Notes: generated by a model not told the origin, from the letters alone. A stretch of 64,000 nt of DNA from Armatimonadota bacterium (GCA_031081675.1 JAVHLZ010000001.1:76944-140943); one strand, 5' to 3'; numbered from the stretch's first letter, positions 34,741-42,357 are shown. A program made the numbers and translations.

Positions 34741-34759
34741 TTTGATGGAGGTGGCAGGC

Positions 34760-35629
34760 GTGTCGCACCTGGTCATCGGGATGGTCGGCGCCGGCAATAT
34801 GGCCGACGCCCTGCTGCGGGGGCTGCTGGGCCGCACCGTGGTCCCTCCGGAGGACATCTGGGTCACCAACCGCTCCAACCGCGAGCGGCTGCTGGCCGTG
34901 GGCGCCCGCTACGGCGTGCGGGTGACGCCAGCCAAGGACCCCCTCCTGCACGCCGCCTCGGTCCTGGTCCTGGCCGTCAAGCCCCGGGACACCCGGGAGG
35001 TGCTGGCCGAGATTGCCGGCCGGGTGCGGTCCGACCAGCTGGTGATCTCGGTCATCGCCGGCATCCCCCTGGCCACGCTGGAGGCCGCGCTGCCGGGCGT
35101 TCCGGTGGTCCGGGCGATGCCCAACACCTCGGCGGCGGTCCTGGCCTCGGCCACCGCGCTGACCCCGGGCCGCCACGCGACCGAGGGCCACCTGGCCACC
35201 GCCGTCCGCATGTTCGAAGCCGTGGGAGACACGGTGGTGGTCTCCGAGGATGTCCTGGACGTGGTCACCGGCCTGTCGGGCAGCGGGCCCGCCTACGTCT
35301 ACCGGCTCATCGAGGCGATGATCCACGCCGGCACCGACCTGGGCCTCAGCGGGGAACTGGCCCGGCGCCTGGCGGTGCAGACCCTGGTGGGGGCGGCCCG
35401 CATGCTGGCCGAGTCGGCGGCCGACCCGAGTGAGCTGCGGCAGCGGGTCACGTCCCCGGGGGGGACGACCATGGCGGCCCTGGGCGTCCTGGAAGACCGC
35501 GGGTTCGCCCGGGCGGTGCGGGACGCGATCTCCCGCGCCGCCGAGCGCGCCCGGGAGATGGCCGAGCAGTTTGCCGACCGCGCCGCGCCTGCCGGAGGAG
35601 ACGGCCCCGCCCGCGCGGCGGGGACCTAG
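34760..35629 (+). CDS. proC: pyrroline-5-carboxylate reductase
   Basis: ProC performs the last step of proline synthesis, reducing pyrroline-5-carboxylate with NAD(P)H. The 289-residue protein begins with the dinucleotide fold VIGMVGAGNMADALLRGLLG, has VLAVKPRDTREVL, RAMPNTSAAV and the C-terminal signature GLSGSGPAYVYRLIEAM, then VTSPGGTTMAAL. GTG 34760 is preferred because GGAGG lies eight bases upstream; ATG 34745 and GTG 34736 are also in frame but sit on or before that ribosome site. It is controlled by the T-box leader, consistent with a proline specifier. Confidence 0.95.
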   Translation: MSHLVIGMVGAGNMADALLRGLLGRTVVPPEDIWVTNRSNRERLLAVGARYGVRVTPAKDPLLHAASVLVLAVKPRDTREVLAEIAGRVRSDQLVISVIAGIPLATLEAALPGVPVVRAMPNTSAAVLASATALTPGRHATEGHLATAVRMFEAVGDTVVVSEDVLDVVTGLSGSGPAYVYRLIEAMIHAGTDLGLSGELARRLAVQTLVGAARMLAESAADPSELRQRVTSPGGTTMAALGVLEDRGFARAVRDAISRAAERAREMAEQFADRAAPAGGDGPARAAGT

Positions 35630-35633
35630 GAGT

Positions 35634-35679
35634 GCGCAGATCGCGCCGGATTGCGCAGATCGCGCAGATTGCGTAGATT
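35634..35679. repeat. short tandem repeat, 9-base unit
   Basis: Five imperfect units of GCGCAGATC / GCGCAGATT / GCGTAGATT fill the gap between the convergent proC and arsM genes. The last unit runs into the arsM stop codon. Confidence 0.8.
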
Positions 35680-36365
35680 CAGTCAGGCTTGCGGGCCCGG
35701 ACCGTGATGCTGAAGACCTGACCGGACGCGGCCGGCGCGGCGTCCACCACCTCCACCGGGTCGCAGCCGGCGCCGCGGAGGAGCGCCAGATACTCCTCGA
35801 CGTCGAGGGCGCCGCCCACGCAGGCCGCCCACGCCCGGGCGTCCGCGCGCACGGAGTCGGGCAGACGCCCCCGGGAGACGATGTCGGAGACCACCAGGCG
35901 CCCCCCCGGCCGCAGCACCCGGAACGCCTCCCGGAACGCCGCCGCCTTGTCGGGGACCAGGTTGAGGACGCAGTTGCTGATGACCACGTCAACCGATCCG
36001 TCCGCCAGAGGCAGGCGTTCGACCTCGCCCAGGAGGAACTCGGCGTGGGGCACGGCGGCCTCCCTCGCGGTGGCGCGCGCCCGCTCCACCATCTCGGCCG
36101 TCATGTCCACACCGATCGCCCGGCCCGCCGGCCCGACCTGCCGCGCCGCCCGGATCACGTCGCCGCCTGTGCCGGACCCCAGGTCCACGACCACCTCGCC
36201 GGGCTGCAGGTCGGCGTAGGCCAGGGGGAACCCGCAGCCCAGGCCCTGGGCGGCGGCCTCGGCCACCCCCGGCGCACAGCAGGCACCGGCGCACCCGCAG
36301 CCGCCACCGGCGGCGCGGGCGTAGTGCTCCCGCACCTGTCGCTTGAGATCCTCCGGAGAGATCAC
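35679..36365 (-). CDS. arsM: arsenite S-adenosylmethionine methyltransferase
   Basis: ArsM methylates As(III) to methylated, partly volatile species. The 228-residue enzyme has the SAM motif VVVDLGSGTGGDV and the three cysteines needed for arsenic binding: C44 in GLGCGFPLA, C132 in VISNCVLNLVPDK and C182 in WAACVGGAL. A further cysteine cluster (GCGCAGACC, residues 22-30) lies near the N-terminus. GTG 36365 overlaps the GNAT stop as GTGA and has a GGAGGAG site. It is the last gene of an arsR-arsN2-arsM unit. Confidence 0.92.
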   Translation of the reverse strand: MISPEDLKRQVREHYARAAGGGCGCAGACCAPGVAEAAAQGLGCGFPLAYADLQPGEVVVDLGSGTGGDVIRAARQVGPAGRAIGVDMTAEMVERARATAREAAVPHAEFLLGEVERLPLADGSVDVVISNCVLNLVPDKAAAFREAFRVLRPGGRLVVSDIVSRGRLPDSVRADARAWAACVGGALDVEEYLALLRGAGCDPVEVVDAAPAASGQVFSITVRARKPD

Positions 36366-36811
36366 GGCGTCTCCTCCCTCTCCCGCAGCCCCAGGCGCAT
36401 CGCCCGAGCGGCGGCGCAGCACTCCGCCGAAAACCGCGCCGACCGCCTGACCTCAGGCGGGACCTGGTCCCGATCCAGTGGCTCGAACCCCAGCCGGGCG
36501 AAGTAGTCCACGGCGTCGGTCGTGAGGAGGTAGATGGCGGCCACTCCCGCCGCGCGGGCGCGGGCGATCAGGCGCGCCACCAGGGCCCGCCCCACGCCGC
36601 GCCTGCGGCGGTCCGGCCGCACTGCCACCGAGCGCAGCAGGCCGCAGGCTCCGTAGACCTCCATCCCCGCGCACCCGACCACCTGGTCGCCGTCGGTGGC
36701 GACCACGAAGCCTTCGAGCTGCTCGGGCAGGCCGCCGTCGGGCAGGCCGGCGGCGGCCAGCAGGTCCCGGACGACGGGCAGATGGGAGGGCGCGGCGGGA
36801 CGGATTTCCAC
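36362..36811 (-). CDS. arsN2: GNAT N-acetyltransferase, ArsN2-like
   Basis: This 149-residue GNAT protein has the acetyl-CoA loop RPDRRRRGVGRALVARL. The C-terminal part YLLTTDAVDYFARLGFEPLD, then VPPEVRRSARFSAECCAAA, matches the arsenic-operon acetyltransferase ArsN2. Its exact substrate is uncertain; relatives detoxify arsenic compounds. It starts one base after the arsR stop and overlaps arsM, which supports an arsenic role. Confidence 0.82.
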   Translation of the reverse strand: MEIRPAAPSHLPVVRDLLAAAGLPDGGLPEQLEGFVVATDGDQVVGCAGMEVYGACGLLRSVAVRPDRRRRGVGRALVARLIARARAAGVAAIYLLTTDAVDYFARLGFEPLDRDQVPPEVRRSARFSAECCAAARAMRLGLREREETP

Positions 36812-36812
36812 C

Positions 36813-37214
36813 TCACACCTCCGATCGAGTCAACGCCAGCATCCCCCGGGCCAGGTCCGCCAGAGCGTCGCGCCGCACGGAGTAGTACGCCCACCGGCCC
36901 CGGCGTACGACGTCCACCACCCCGGCCTCCCGCAACACCCGCAGGTGGTGGGAGACGGTGGGCTGGCCCAGGGGGAAGGCGGCCTGGATCTCGCACACGC
37001 ACAGCGCCCGGTGGCGGGCCAGCAGCGTCAGCATGGCCAGGCGCACCGGGTCGCCCGCCGCGGCCAGCGCGCGCGCCCGGCGCTCCAGGTCTGTCCGGTC
37101 CAGCCGGGTCGCGGCCACCACCGACGCGCAGCGTCCGCGGCAGCACGGCCGGCGGAGGGGCCCGCCCCGGCGGGCGCCGGGCGAGGAGGCGCGGGCAGAA
37201 CCGATGAGCCTCAC
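36813..37214 (-). CDS. arsR: ArsR/SmtB-family metalloregulator
   Basis: This 133-residue repressor has a winged helix (GDPRLAML-type start AAAGDPVRLAMLTLL, QPTVSHHLRVLREAGVVDVV) and the arsenic-sensing CxC as ALCVCEI (C72, C74). Extra cysteines at 24, 25 and 29 (PCCRGRC) lie in the N-terminal tail and may contribute to metal binding. GTG 37214 is chosen because the promoter -10 element ends nine bases before it; the apparent ATG at 37268 lies upstream of the promoter and cannot be transcribed from it. It presumably represses its own operon. Confidence 0.92.
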   Translation of the reverse strand: MRLIGSARASSPGARRGGPLRRPCCRGRCASVVAATRLDRTDLERRARALAAAGDPVRLAMLTLLARHRALCVCEIQAAFPLGQPTVSHHLRVLREAGVVDVVRRGRWAYYSVRRDALADLARGMLALTRSEV

Positions 37215-37223
37215 GACGGTGGT

Positions 37224-37252
37224 ACTGTAGACGAAGTATCGAAATTTGTCAA
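37224..37252 (-). promoter_or_regulatory. strong promoter of the arsR operon
   Basis: On the minus strand TTGACA (37247-37252), a 17-base spacer and TACAGT (37224-37229) form a near-consensus vegetative promoter. Only nine bases separate the -10 element from the GTG of arsR, so the transcript should be leaderless or have a leader of about three bases. Confidence 0.85.
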
Positions 37253-37254
37253 TA
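37237..37254. promoter_or_regulatory. candidate ArsR operator
   Basis: An 18-base imperfect inverted repeat TATCGAAATTTGTCAATA (12 of 18 positions symmetric) covers the -35 element and part of the spacer. This AT-rich patch in a GC-rich region is where an ArsR dimer would block RNA polymerase. Confidence 0.55.
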
Positions 37255-37315
37255 TATTCAATTTGCAAAAAGCCGGGGCGCGGGCCGTCCGCGCCCCGGC
37301 CAGTGTCCCCGCCGG

Positions 37316-37636
37316 TCAGTTGCGCTCGGGAGGGGCCGGCGAGCGGTCCAGGGCGGCGCGCAGCTTCTGCACCTGCTCGTCCAGCGCCTTCTGGACCCGC
37401 GCGGTCACCTCCTCGGCACTGCTGCGCATCTTGCTGCCCAGCTCCTCCACCGTCTCCTTCAGCTGGTCGGTCACGTCGCGGGCCCGGCCGCGCAGCAGGT
37501 CGGCCACCTCGTCGGCCTTACTCCGCAGCCGCCCGCGGGTCTCCTCCCCTGCCCGGGGTGCCAGCAGCAGGCCCAGGCCCACCCCCACGAGCGCGCCGAC
37601 CACGAGTCCCGCGATGAACTCGCTGCGGTTGGCCAT
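37316..37636 (-). CDS. YtxH-domain membrane protein
   Basis: This 106-residue protein has one N-terminal transmembrane helix (FIAGLVVGALVGVGLGLLLA, residues 6-25) followed directly by PRAGEETRGRLRSKADEVAD, the YtxH motif, and a long amphipathic coiled coil. YtxH proteins are stress-associated in Bacillus; the mechanism is unclear. ATG 37636 follows a GGAGGAGGG site. It probably transcribes alone from the TATAAT at 37684-37689. Confidence 0.85.
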   Translation of the reverse strand: MANRSEFIAGLVVGALVGVGLGLLLAPRAGEETRGRLRSKADEVADLLRGRARDVTDQLKETVEELGSKMRSSAEEVTARVQKALDEQVQKLRAALDRSPAPPERN

Positions 37637-37683
37637 GACGGTCCCTCCTCCGCGCGCATGCGCAGGCGTGAAGTCCACTTCCC

Positions 37684-37716
37684 ATTATATATGCGCCCGC
37701 TTATGTATGCGCCCGC
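37684..37716 (-). promoter_or_regulatory. TATAAT -10 element and upstream direct repeats
   Basis: A perfect minus-strand TATAAT (37684-37689) lies about 48 bases before the YtxH start. Upstream of it TATGCGCCCGC occurs twice (37690-37700 and 37706-37716) with a 16-base period. The repeats cover the -35 region, which itself has no good match, as expected for an activator-dependent promoter. Confidence 0.5.
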
Positions 37717-37834
37717 CCCGCAAGGCCACGCCTGGACAGGGTCCCGCCGGGCATAGAGGGAGATAGCCGGCCTCCCGGGCCGGGAACCACCCGGCACGGG
37801 CGCGCGCTAGCCGTGGGGGAGTGGGAGACTGTCG

Positions 37835-39262
37835 ATGGACAGGGCGATCGGCGCCGCAGTCGCAGCGGCCGTCGTGGTGGTGGGCGTGGCGGCGGTGGAC
37901 CGCCCGCCGGCCGCCGGGGCCGCGGCGGTGGACGTCCTGGTGGTGGGGGGCGCGCCGCCGGGCCTCGCCGCCGCCGTGGCCGCCGCGCGCCGCGGAAGGA
38001 CCGTCCTGCTGGTCGAGTCCCGCGAGGCGATCGGGGGCGACATCACCCTGGCCTGGCTGAACATGCTGGACCTCAACCGGACGCCCCGGGGACAGCTGCT
38101 CGCGGGAGGCCTGTTCGCCCTCGTCTACCAGCAGTTGGGACAGACCTTCGACATCGGCCGGGCGCAGCAGGTCTTCGACGACCTCGTCCGCTCACAGCCC
38201 CGCGTCCTGGTCCGGACCCACACCGCGGTGGTCCGACCGCTTCTGACCTCCGGGGCGCTGGCCGGGGCGGTGGTGGCGGATCTCCAGACCGGCGAGCCCT
38301 GGACGGTGCGGGCCCGCCAGGTCATCGACGCCAGCGACGACGGCGCGCTGGCCGCGGCCAGCGGCGTGCCGTTCACCGTGGGCCGGGAGGACGGCGGACG
38401 GGACCGGCGCACCCAGGCCGCCACCCTGATCTTCCGGCTGTCCGGGGTGGACCCGGCCGCCGTCGCCCGCTACATCGCCGCCGAAGACGTGCCCCACCGC
38501 CGGGGAGGCGTCCGCGGCCGGTACGCATGGGGGTACAGCCAGATCGCCCGCCGCTACGTCCCGTCCTCCCCCCGGCTGGGCCTGTTCGACCTGAACCTGG
38601 GATGGCAGAGCGACGGAACTGTGCTGGTCAACGCCCTGCAGATCTTCGACGTGGACGGGACCGACCCCGCCTCGGTGGCCCAGGGCCGGGCGCTGGCAGA
38701 AGCCGAACTGCCCGCGGTGGTGGCGTTCCTGCGCGAGACAGCCCCCGGCTTTGCCGCTGCCACCCTGGTGGGGGCGGCCCCGCACCTGTACATCCGCGAG
38801 ACCCGCCACACCATCGGGCTGTACCGCATGACCGCCGACGACATCATGCACGAGCGGGTCTTCCCCGACCGCATCGCGGTGGCCTCGTATCCCATGGACC
38901 TGCACCCCTACGCCCGCGGCCAGCCCAACCTCCTGCGCCCGGTGCGCCGGGTGTACACGGTGCCCTTCCGGGCCCTGGTGGCCCGGGGCGCAGACAACCT
39001 GATGGTGGTCGGCAAAGCCCTGTCGGCCACCCACCTGGCGTGGGGGTCGCTGCGGATCATCCCCACCGGGATGGCGCTGGGAGAGGCCGCCGGGGAGGCC
39101 GCCGCCCTGGCGCTGGAGCACGGCGTCACGCCCGCCCGTCTGGCGGCCGACCCCCGCCTGATCGGCGAGCTGCAGCGCCGCCTGGTGGCGGCGGGAGCCT
39201 ACCTGCCGGCGGCTCGCCGCGGGCACGCCGAGAAGGCGCGCCTCAGCGCGTCTGCGCCCTGA
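37835..39262 (+). CDS. secreted or membrane-anchored FAD-dependent oxidoreductase
   Basis: This 475-residue flavoprotein has an N-terminal hydrophobic segment (AIGAAVAAAVVVVGVAAV), then an FAD-binding fold VDVLVVGGAPPGLAAAVAAA, RTVLLVESREAIGGDITLAW, and the late FAD block RALVARGADNLMVVGKALSA. It belongs to the FAD-dependent oxidoreductase family that includes secreted proteins next to carbohydrate genes (PF12831-like). The substrate is unknown. It ends immediately next to the convergent MFS gene stop (39262/39263). Confidence 0.82.
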   Translation: MDRAIGAAVAAAVVVVGVAAVDRPPAAGAAAVDVLVVGGAPPGLAAAVAAARRGRTVLLVESREAIGGDITLAWLNMLDLNRTPRGQLLAGGLFALVYQQLGQTFDIGRAQQVFDDLVRSQPRVLVRTHTAVVRPLLTSGALAGAVVADLQTGEPWTVRARQVIDASDDGALAAASGVPFTVGREDGGRDRRTQAATLIFRLSGVDPAAVARYIAAEDVPHRRGGVRGRYAWGYSQIARRYVPSSPRLGLFDLNLGWQSDGTVLVNALQIFDVDGTDPASVAQGRALAEAELPAVVAFLRETAPGFAAATLVGAAPHLYIRETRHTIGLYRMTADDIMHERVFPDRIAVASYPMDLHPYARGQPNLLRPVRRVYTVPFRALVARGADNLMVVGKALSATHLAWGSLRIIPTGMALGEAAGEAAALALEHGVTPARLAADPRLIGELQRRLVAAGAYLPAARRGHAEKARLSASAP

Positions 39263-40453
39263 TCAGGCGGGCCGGCGCGGGCGGCCGTCCGCCCGCGCCG
39301 CCGCGACCAGCAGGGGAACCGCCGCCGCCTGGGCGCCGAGCGAGAACGCCGCCGCATGGGCCGGAGAGGTCTCGTACAGGACACCCATCAGGGCGCTGCC
39401 GGCAAACCAGGTGAGTCCATACCAGGCGTGGAACAGGCCGAAGGCCGCGCCGCGGCGCTGCGGCCCGACCATGACCGCCACCGCCGCGCGCATGGACGAC
39501 TCCTGGGCGCCCATGCCCACACCCCACAGCGCCACCCCCGCCAGCACCGCGGGCAGTGCCCCCAGGAAGACCAGGGGCGCAAACAGGGCGGCGGCCGCCA
39601 CGGCCCCCGCCAGGGCCGGGAAGCCCACGCGGTCGAACAGCCGGCCGACCAGCAGAGCCGCCAGGGCGTCCACGGTCATGGCCAGGGCGTACAGCGCCGG
39701 GATCCCGGCCTCCGCCACCAGCCCGTTCCGCGCCACGTGGAAGGCCACCAGGGGAAAGTCGGCATACCCGGCGGCCACCAGGCCGGCGGCGGCCAGGTAC
39801 AGCCAGAACCCGCGCGGCAGTCCGGCCGGCACCGACGGGGTCTCCACCTCCAGGCGCCGGGGGGACGGGAACGACACGCGCGCCAGCCGCAGCGTGGCCA
39901 GGGCCACCACGGCGGGGACCGCCAGCACCGCGAAGGCTGTCCGATAACTTCCGCCCGCCCCCAGAATCGCCGCCACCAGCAGCGGACCCGCCACCGCTCC
40001 CACCTGATCCAGGGCTTCGTGCAGGCCGAATCCCCACCCCCGGCCCACGGCCGCGGCGGCGTGGGACAGCATGGCGTCCCGGGCGGGGGTGCGGACCGCC
40101 TTGCCGATCCGTTCGGCCACGATCAACCCGGCAGCCACCTCCCACCGGCCGGCCAGCGCCAGCAGCGGCACGGCCAGCAGGTTGACAGCGTAGCCGACGC
40201 CGGTGACGGCCCAGTAGCGTCCCGTGCGGTCGCTGAGGTAGCCGGAGACCGCCCGCAGCCCGTAGCCGGCGAGCTCTCCCAGACCGGAAGTGGTCGCCAC
40301 CACGACGGCGCCGGCGCCCAGGACGCCCAGGAACGGGCCGATGACGCTGCGGGCGCCCTCGTAGGTCATGTCGGCCGCCAGGCTCACCACACCCAGCAGG
40401 ACGATGAACCGCAGCGCCTGCGTGGTCGGACGCGTTGCCTCCCGCACGGTCAT
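39263..40453 (-). CDS. major facilitator superfamily transporter
   Basis: This 396-residue MFS protein has about twelve hydrophobic helices and the loop motif GYLSDRTGRYWAVTGVGYAV between helices 2 and 3, with ERIGKAVRTPARDAMLS in the first half. The RIGKxxRTPARDA element is found in a drug/metabolite MFS subgroup. ATG 40453 overlaps the DUF6062 stop (ATGA). Substrate and direction are unknown. Confidence 0.88.
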   Translation of the reverse strand: MTVREATRPTTQALRFIVLLGVVSLAADMTYEGARSVIGPFLGVLGAGAVVVATTSGLGELAGYGLRAVSGYLSDRTGRYWAVTGVGYAVNLLAVPLLALAGRWEVAAGLIVAERIGKAVRTPARDAMLSHAAAAVGRGWGFGLHEALDQVGAVAGPLLVAAILGAGGSYRTAFAVLAVPAVVALATLRLARVSFPSPRRLEVETPSVPAGLPRGFWLYLAAAGLVAAGYADFPLVAFHVARNGLVAEAGIPALYALAMTVDALAALLVGRLFDRVGFPALAGAVAAAALFAPLVFLGALPAVLAGVALWGVGMGAQESSMRAAVAVMVGPQRRGAAFGLFHAWYGLTWFAGSALMGVLYETSPAHAAAFSLGAQAAAVPLLVAAARADGRPRRPA

Positions 40454-41190
40454 CCTGACCCCCGGGAACCGGCCCGCCGACGGTCGTCCAGGGGATCGCG
40501 GCCCACCAGGACCTCGATGGCCCGGGTCCACGCCGTCCCTTCTCCGGCGCTCAGCCCTTCGTGCCGGAAGCGGTAGTCCTGCTTGCGGATGAACTCCTCC
40601 AGCTGGCGCCCCAGCACCTCCAGCGCGGCCACCTGCAGCGCGGCCAGCAGCTGGCGCGCGCGGGCGTCGGGGGCCAGGTCCCACGCGGCCCGCAGGTGCG
40701 GCAGGCACAGGGGCGCGTCGGTGCCCAGCCTGGCGCGCACCTGCTCGTCATCCAGACGCTGCACCACCGCCTCCAGCGCGTTGTGCTCCGCCTGGCGCGC
40801 CACCCGACAGGCCGGGCAGGGCTGGGTGGGCGACGGCAGGCGCGGCACAGGCCCGGATCCGCGGAGCCGGCGGACGCCCTCGGCGACAGCCCGCAGGTCC
40901 CGGGCGAGTTCCTGCACCAGATGGTGGTAGACGATGGACACGCCCAGGGTGTCGTAAAACTGGGTCAGCATCCAGGCGTGGTGGCGACAAAACCCCCGGG
41001 ACCGCAGCAGTGCGTCCCGGACCCCGGGATCGTTGACCTGTTCGTACAGGAATCCCCACAGGTACCGGCGCACCGATGCGGAGATGACACGGCAGACCGG
41101 ACAGCCGCCCTCCCGCAGGGCCTCCCGCACCTTGACCATGGTGATGTCGTCGGGCGGGACCTCCGGAGACGAGGTGGGATGCGCCGGCAT
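40450..41190 (-). CDS. DUF6062-like cysteine-rich protein
   Basis: This 246-residue protein has paired metal-like motifs GCPVCR, GFCRHHAW, CPACR and LCLPHL, arranged as two CxxC...CxxH sets, separated by helical segments. The layout matches what is known as DUF6062; the assignment is from memory and is moderate. It may be a zinc-bound scaffold. It is encoded between the RHH/coiled-coil pair and the MFS gene, overlapping the latter. Confidence 0.65.
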   Translation of the reverse strand: MPAHPTSSPEVPPDDITMVKVREALREGGCPVCRVISASVRRYLWGFLYEQVNDPGVRDALLRSRGFCRHHAWMLTQFYDTLGVSIVYHHLVQELARDLRAVAEGVRRLRGSGPVPRLPSPTQPCPACRVARQAEHNALEAVVQRLDDEQVRARLGTDAPLCLPHLRAAWDLAPDARARQLLAALQVAALEVLGRQLEEFIRKQDYRFRHEGLSAGEGTAWTRAIEVLVGRDPLDDRRRAGSRGSG

Positions 41191-41193
41191 GGG

Positions 41194-41622
41194 TCACTTC
41201 CGGGATGCCGGGGGATCCTGGTGGTGGCGCGCCAGGAACGCGAACAGCCTCTCTCGCGCCGACGGTTCTTCCTGCGCCGCGGAGGCCCGCCCTCCCGGCG
41301 TCCTCAGGCGTCCGACCAGAGGCTCCAGCAGGGCCAGAGATTTCTCGGCCTGGGCGATGGACGCCGTCAGCCCCGTGACGTTCATCTGCAGGTCCCTGAC
41401 GGCCTCCCGGGCCTCGAACACCCGGTGGCGCAGCAGCGCCAGCTCTGCGCGGGCCGCGCCCAGGGCGTCCGCGGCGCCGTGCTCATGGCCGTCCGCGTGC
41501 GCGGCCGCCCCATAGCCCAGCAGGATCAGGACCGCGTCTTCGGGCGACCACCCCTGAGCCCGGGCCAGATCCAGGACCCGAGCCCACAGCGCAGGCTCCA
41601 GGACCAGCGTGATGGTCACCAT
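41194..41622 (-). CDS. RHH/coiled-coil protein, paralogue 2
   Basis: This 142-residue protein has an N-terminal strand-helix-helix (TITLVLEPALWARVLDLARA, EDAVLILLGYGAAAHA) like a ribbon-helix-helix domain, then a coiled coil (AARAELALLRHRVFEAREAV, NVTGLTASIAQAEKSLALLE). It shares the order and spacing of parts with the gene before it, so the two are probable tandem paralogues. The genes overlap by seven bases. The function is unknown. Confidence 0.65.
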   Translation of the reverse strand: MVTITLVLEPALWARVLDLARAQGWSPEDAVLILLGYGAAAHADGHEHGAADALGAARAELALLRHRVFEAREAVRDLQMNVTGLTASIAQAEKSLALLEPLVGRLRTPGGRASAAQEEPSARERLFAFLARHHQDPPASRK

Positions 41623-42065
41623 GGCCGGGCGCGCAGGAGCACCTCCCGCAGGCGGGCGATCAGCCCCCGGGGCGCGGGGGCGGGTGGGTGAACGGCGGAC
41701 GACGCCGTCAGGGCCTGGCGCTCACGCTGGAGGGCGAACAGAGCCGCCCGCAGCTTCTGGTAGCGGGGGCTGAGGGTGGCGACCGCCTCCCGCAGCTCGG
41801 CCACCCGGGCCTCCAGTTCCGCCGCCCGCGTACGCATCAGCAGCAGGTGGGCGCGGGCTTCCCGCCACTGGAGTTCCCGGGCCCGGGGGCCGTCGGCGGA
41901 GGCGTCCCACGCCTCCTGGTCCGCACCGTAGTGGCGGACGCCCTCCCGGACCAGCCAGACGAATCCGTCCGCTTCCGACCGCCCCCGCGCGCGCAGGAAG
42001 GTGGCCAGCCGGCGGTAGTCTTCGTCGGTCAGGACGATGCGGACGGTCACGGGTGTGTCCGCCAT
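41616..42065 (-). CDS. RHH/coiled-coil protein, paralogue 1
   Basis: This 149-residue protein begins VTVRIVLTDEDYRRLATFLR, then ADGFVWLVREGVRHYG, an RHH-like N-terminus, followed by a heptad-rich segment AELEARVAELREAVATLSPR. The open frame extends upstream through both tRNA genes, which is meaningless. ATG 42065 is preceded by a TAGGAG ribosome site that lies inside a stable hairpin at 42076-42100. It is the first gene of an operon with its paralogue, DUF6062 and MFS. Confidence 0.65.
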   Translation of the reverse strand: MADTPVTVRIVLTDEDYRRLATFLRARGRSEADGFVWLVREGVRHYGADQEAWDASADGPRARELQWREARAHLLLMRTRAAELEARVAELREAVATLSPRYQKLRAALFALQRERQALTASSAVHPPAPAPRGLIARLREVLLRARPW

Positions 42066-42075
42066 AAACAATACA

Positions 42076-42100
42076 GCTCCTACCGCCTTCCGGTAGGAGC
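42076..42100 (-). promoter_or_regulatory. hairpin enclosing the ribosome site (terminator-like)
   Basis: Arms 42076-42085 and 42091-42100 pair perfectly (10 bp, five-base loop). On the minus strand it follows the tRNA genes and is trailed by a T-rich TGTATTGTTT, so it may end the tRNA transcript. Its 3' arm also contains AGGAG, the only ribosome site for the gene starting at 42065, ten bases further on. Confidence 0.7.
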
Positions 42101-42181
42101 CATCAGCCCGCCGAAACGGGCGATGACGCGGGCTCCATCGCCTCTTCCCGTGGGCAGGCTGCCGACGCGCGACAGCCGCCC

Positions 42182-42257
42182 TGGTGCCGGGGGACGGACT
42201 TGAACCGCCGACGCCGGGCTCTTCAGGCCCGCGCTCTACCAGCTGAGCTACCCCGGC
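42182..42257 (-). tRNA. tRNA-Phe (GAA)
   Basis: A 76-base cloverleaf: acceptor GCCGGGG pairs with CCCCGGC, the anticodon loop CTGAAGA gives GAA, and the T arm contains GGTTCAAGTCC. The 3' CCA is encoded. It lies one base downstream of tRNA-Asp. Confidence 0.97.
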
Positions 42258-42258
42258 A

Positions 42259-42337
42259 TGGCGGGAGCGACGGGATTTGAACCCGCGATCTCCTGCGTGA
42301 CAGGCAGGTGTGTTGAACCAGGCTACACCACGCCCCC
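42259..42337 (-). tRNA. tRNA-Asp (GTC)
   Basis: A 79-base cloverleaf: acceptor GGGGGCG pairs with CGCTCCC (one G-T pair), discriminator G, encoded CCA, anticodon loop CTGTCAC giving GTC, T arm GCGGGTTCAAATCCCGT. The D loop is slightly long. It is transcribed before tRNA-Phe. Confidence 0.96.
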
Positions 42338-42357
42338 GCTCCGCTCCCGCACAGGGC

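Noticed and set aside
36813..37268. ATG start of arsR at 37268
   Set aside because: It lies upstream of the TTGACA/TACAGT promoter and would not be in the mRNA from that promoter.
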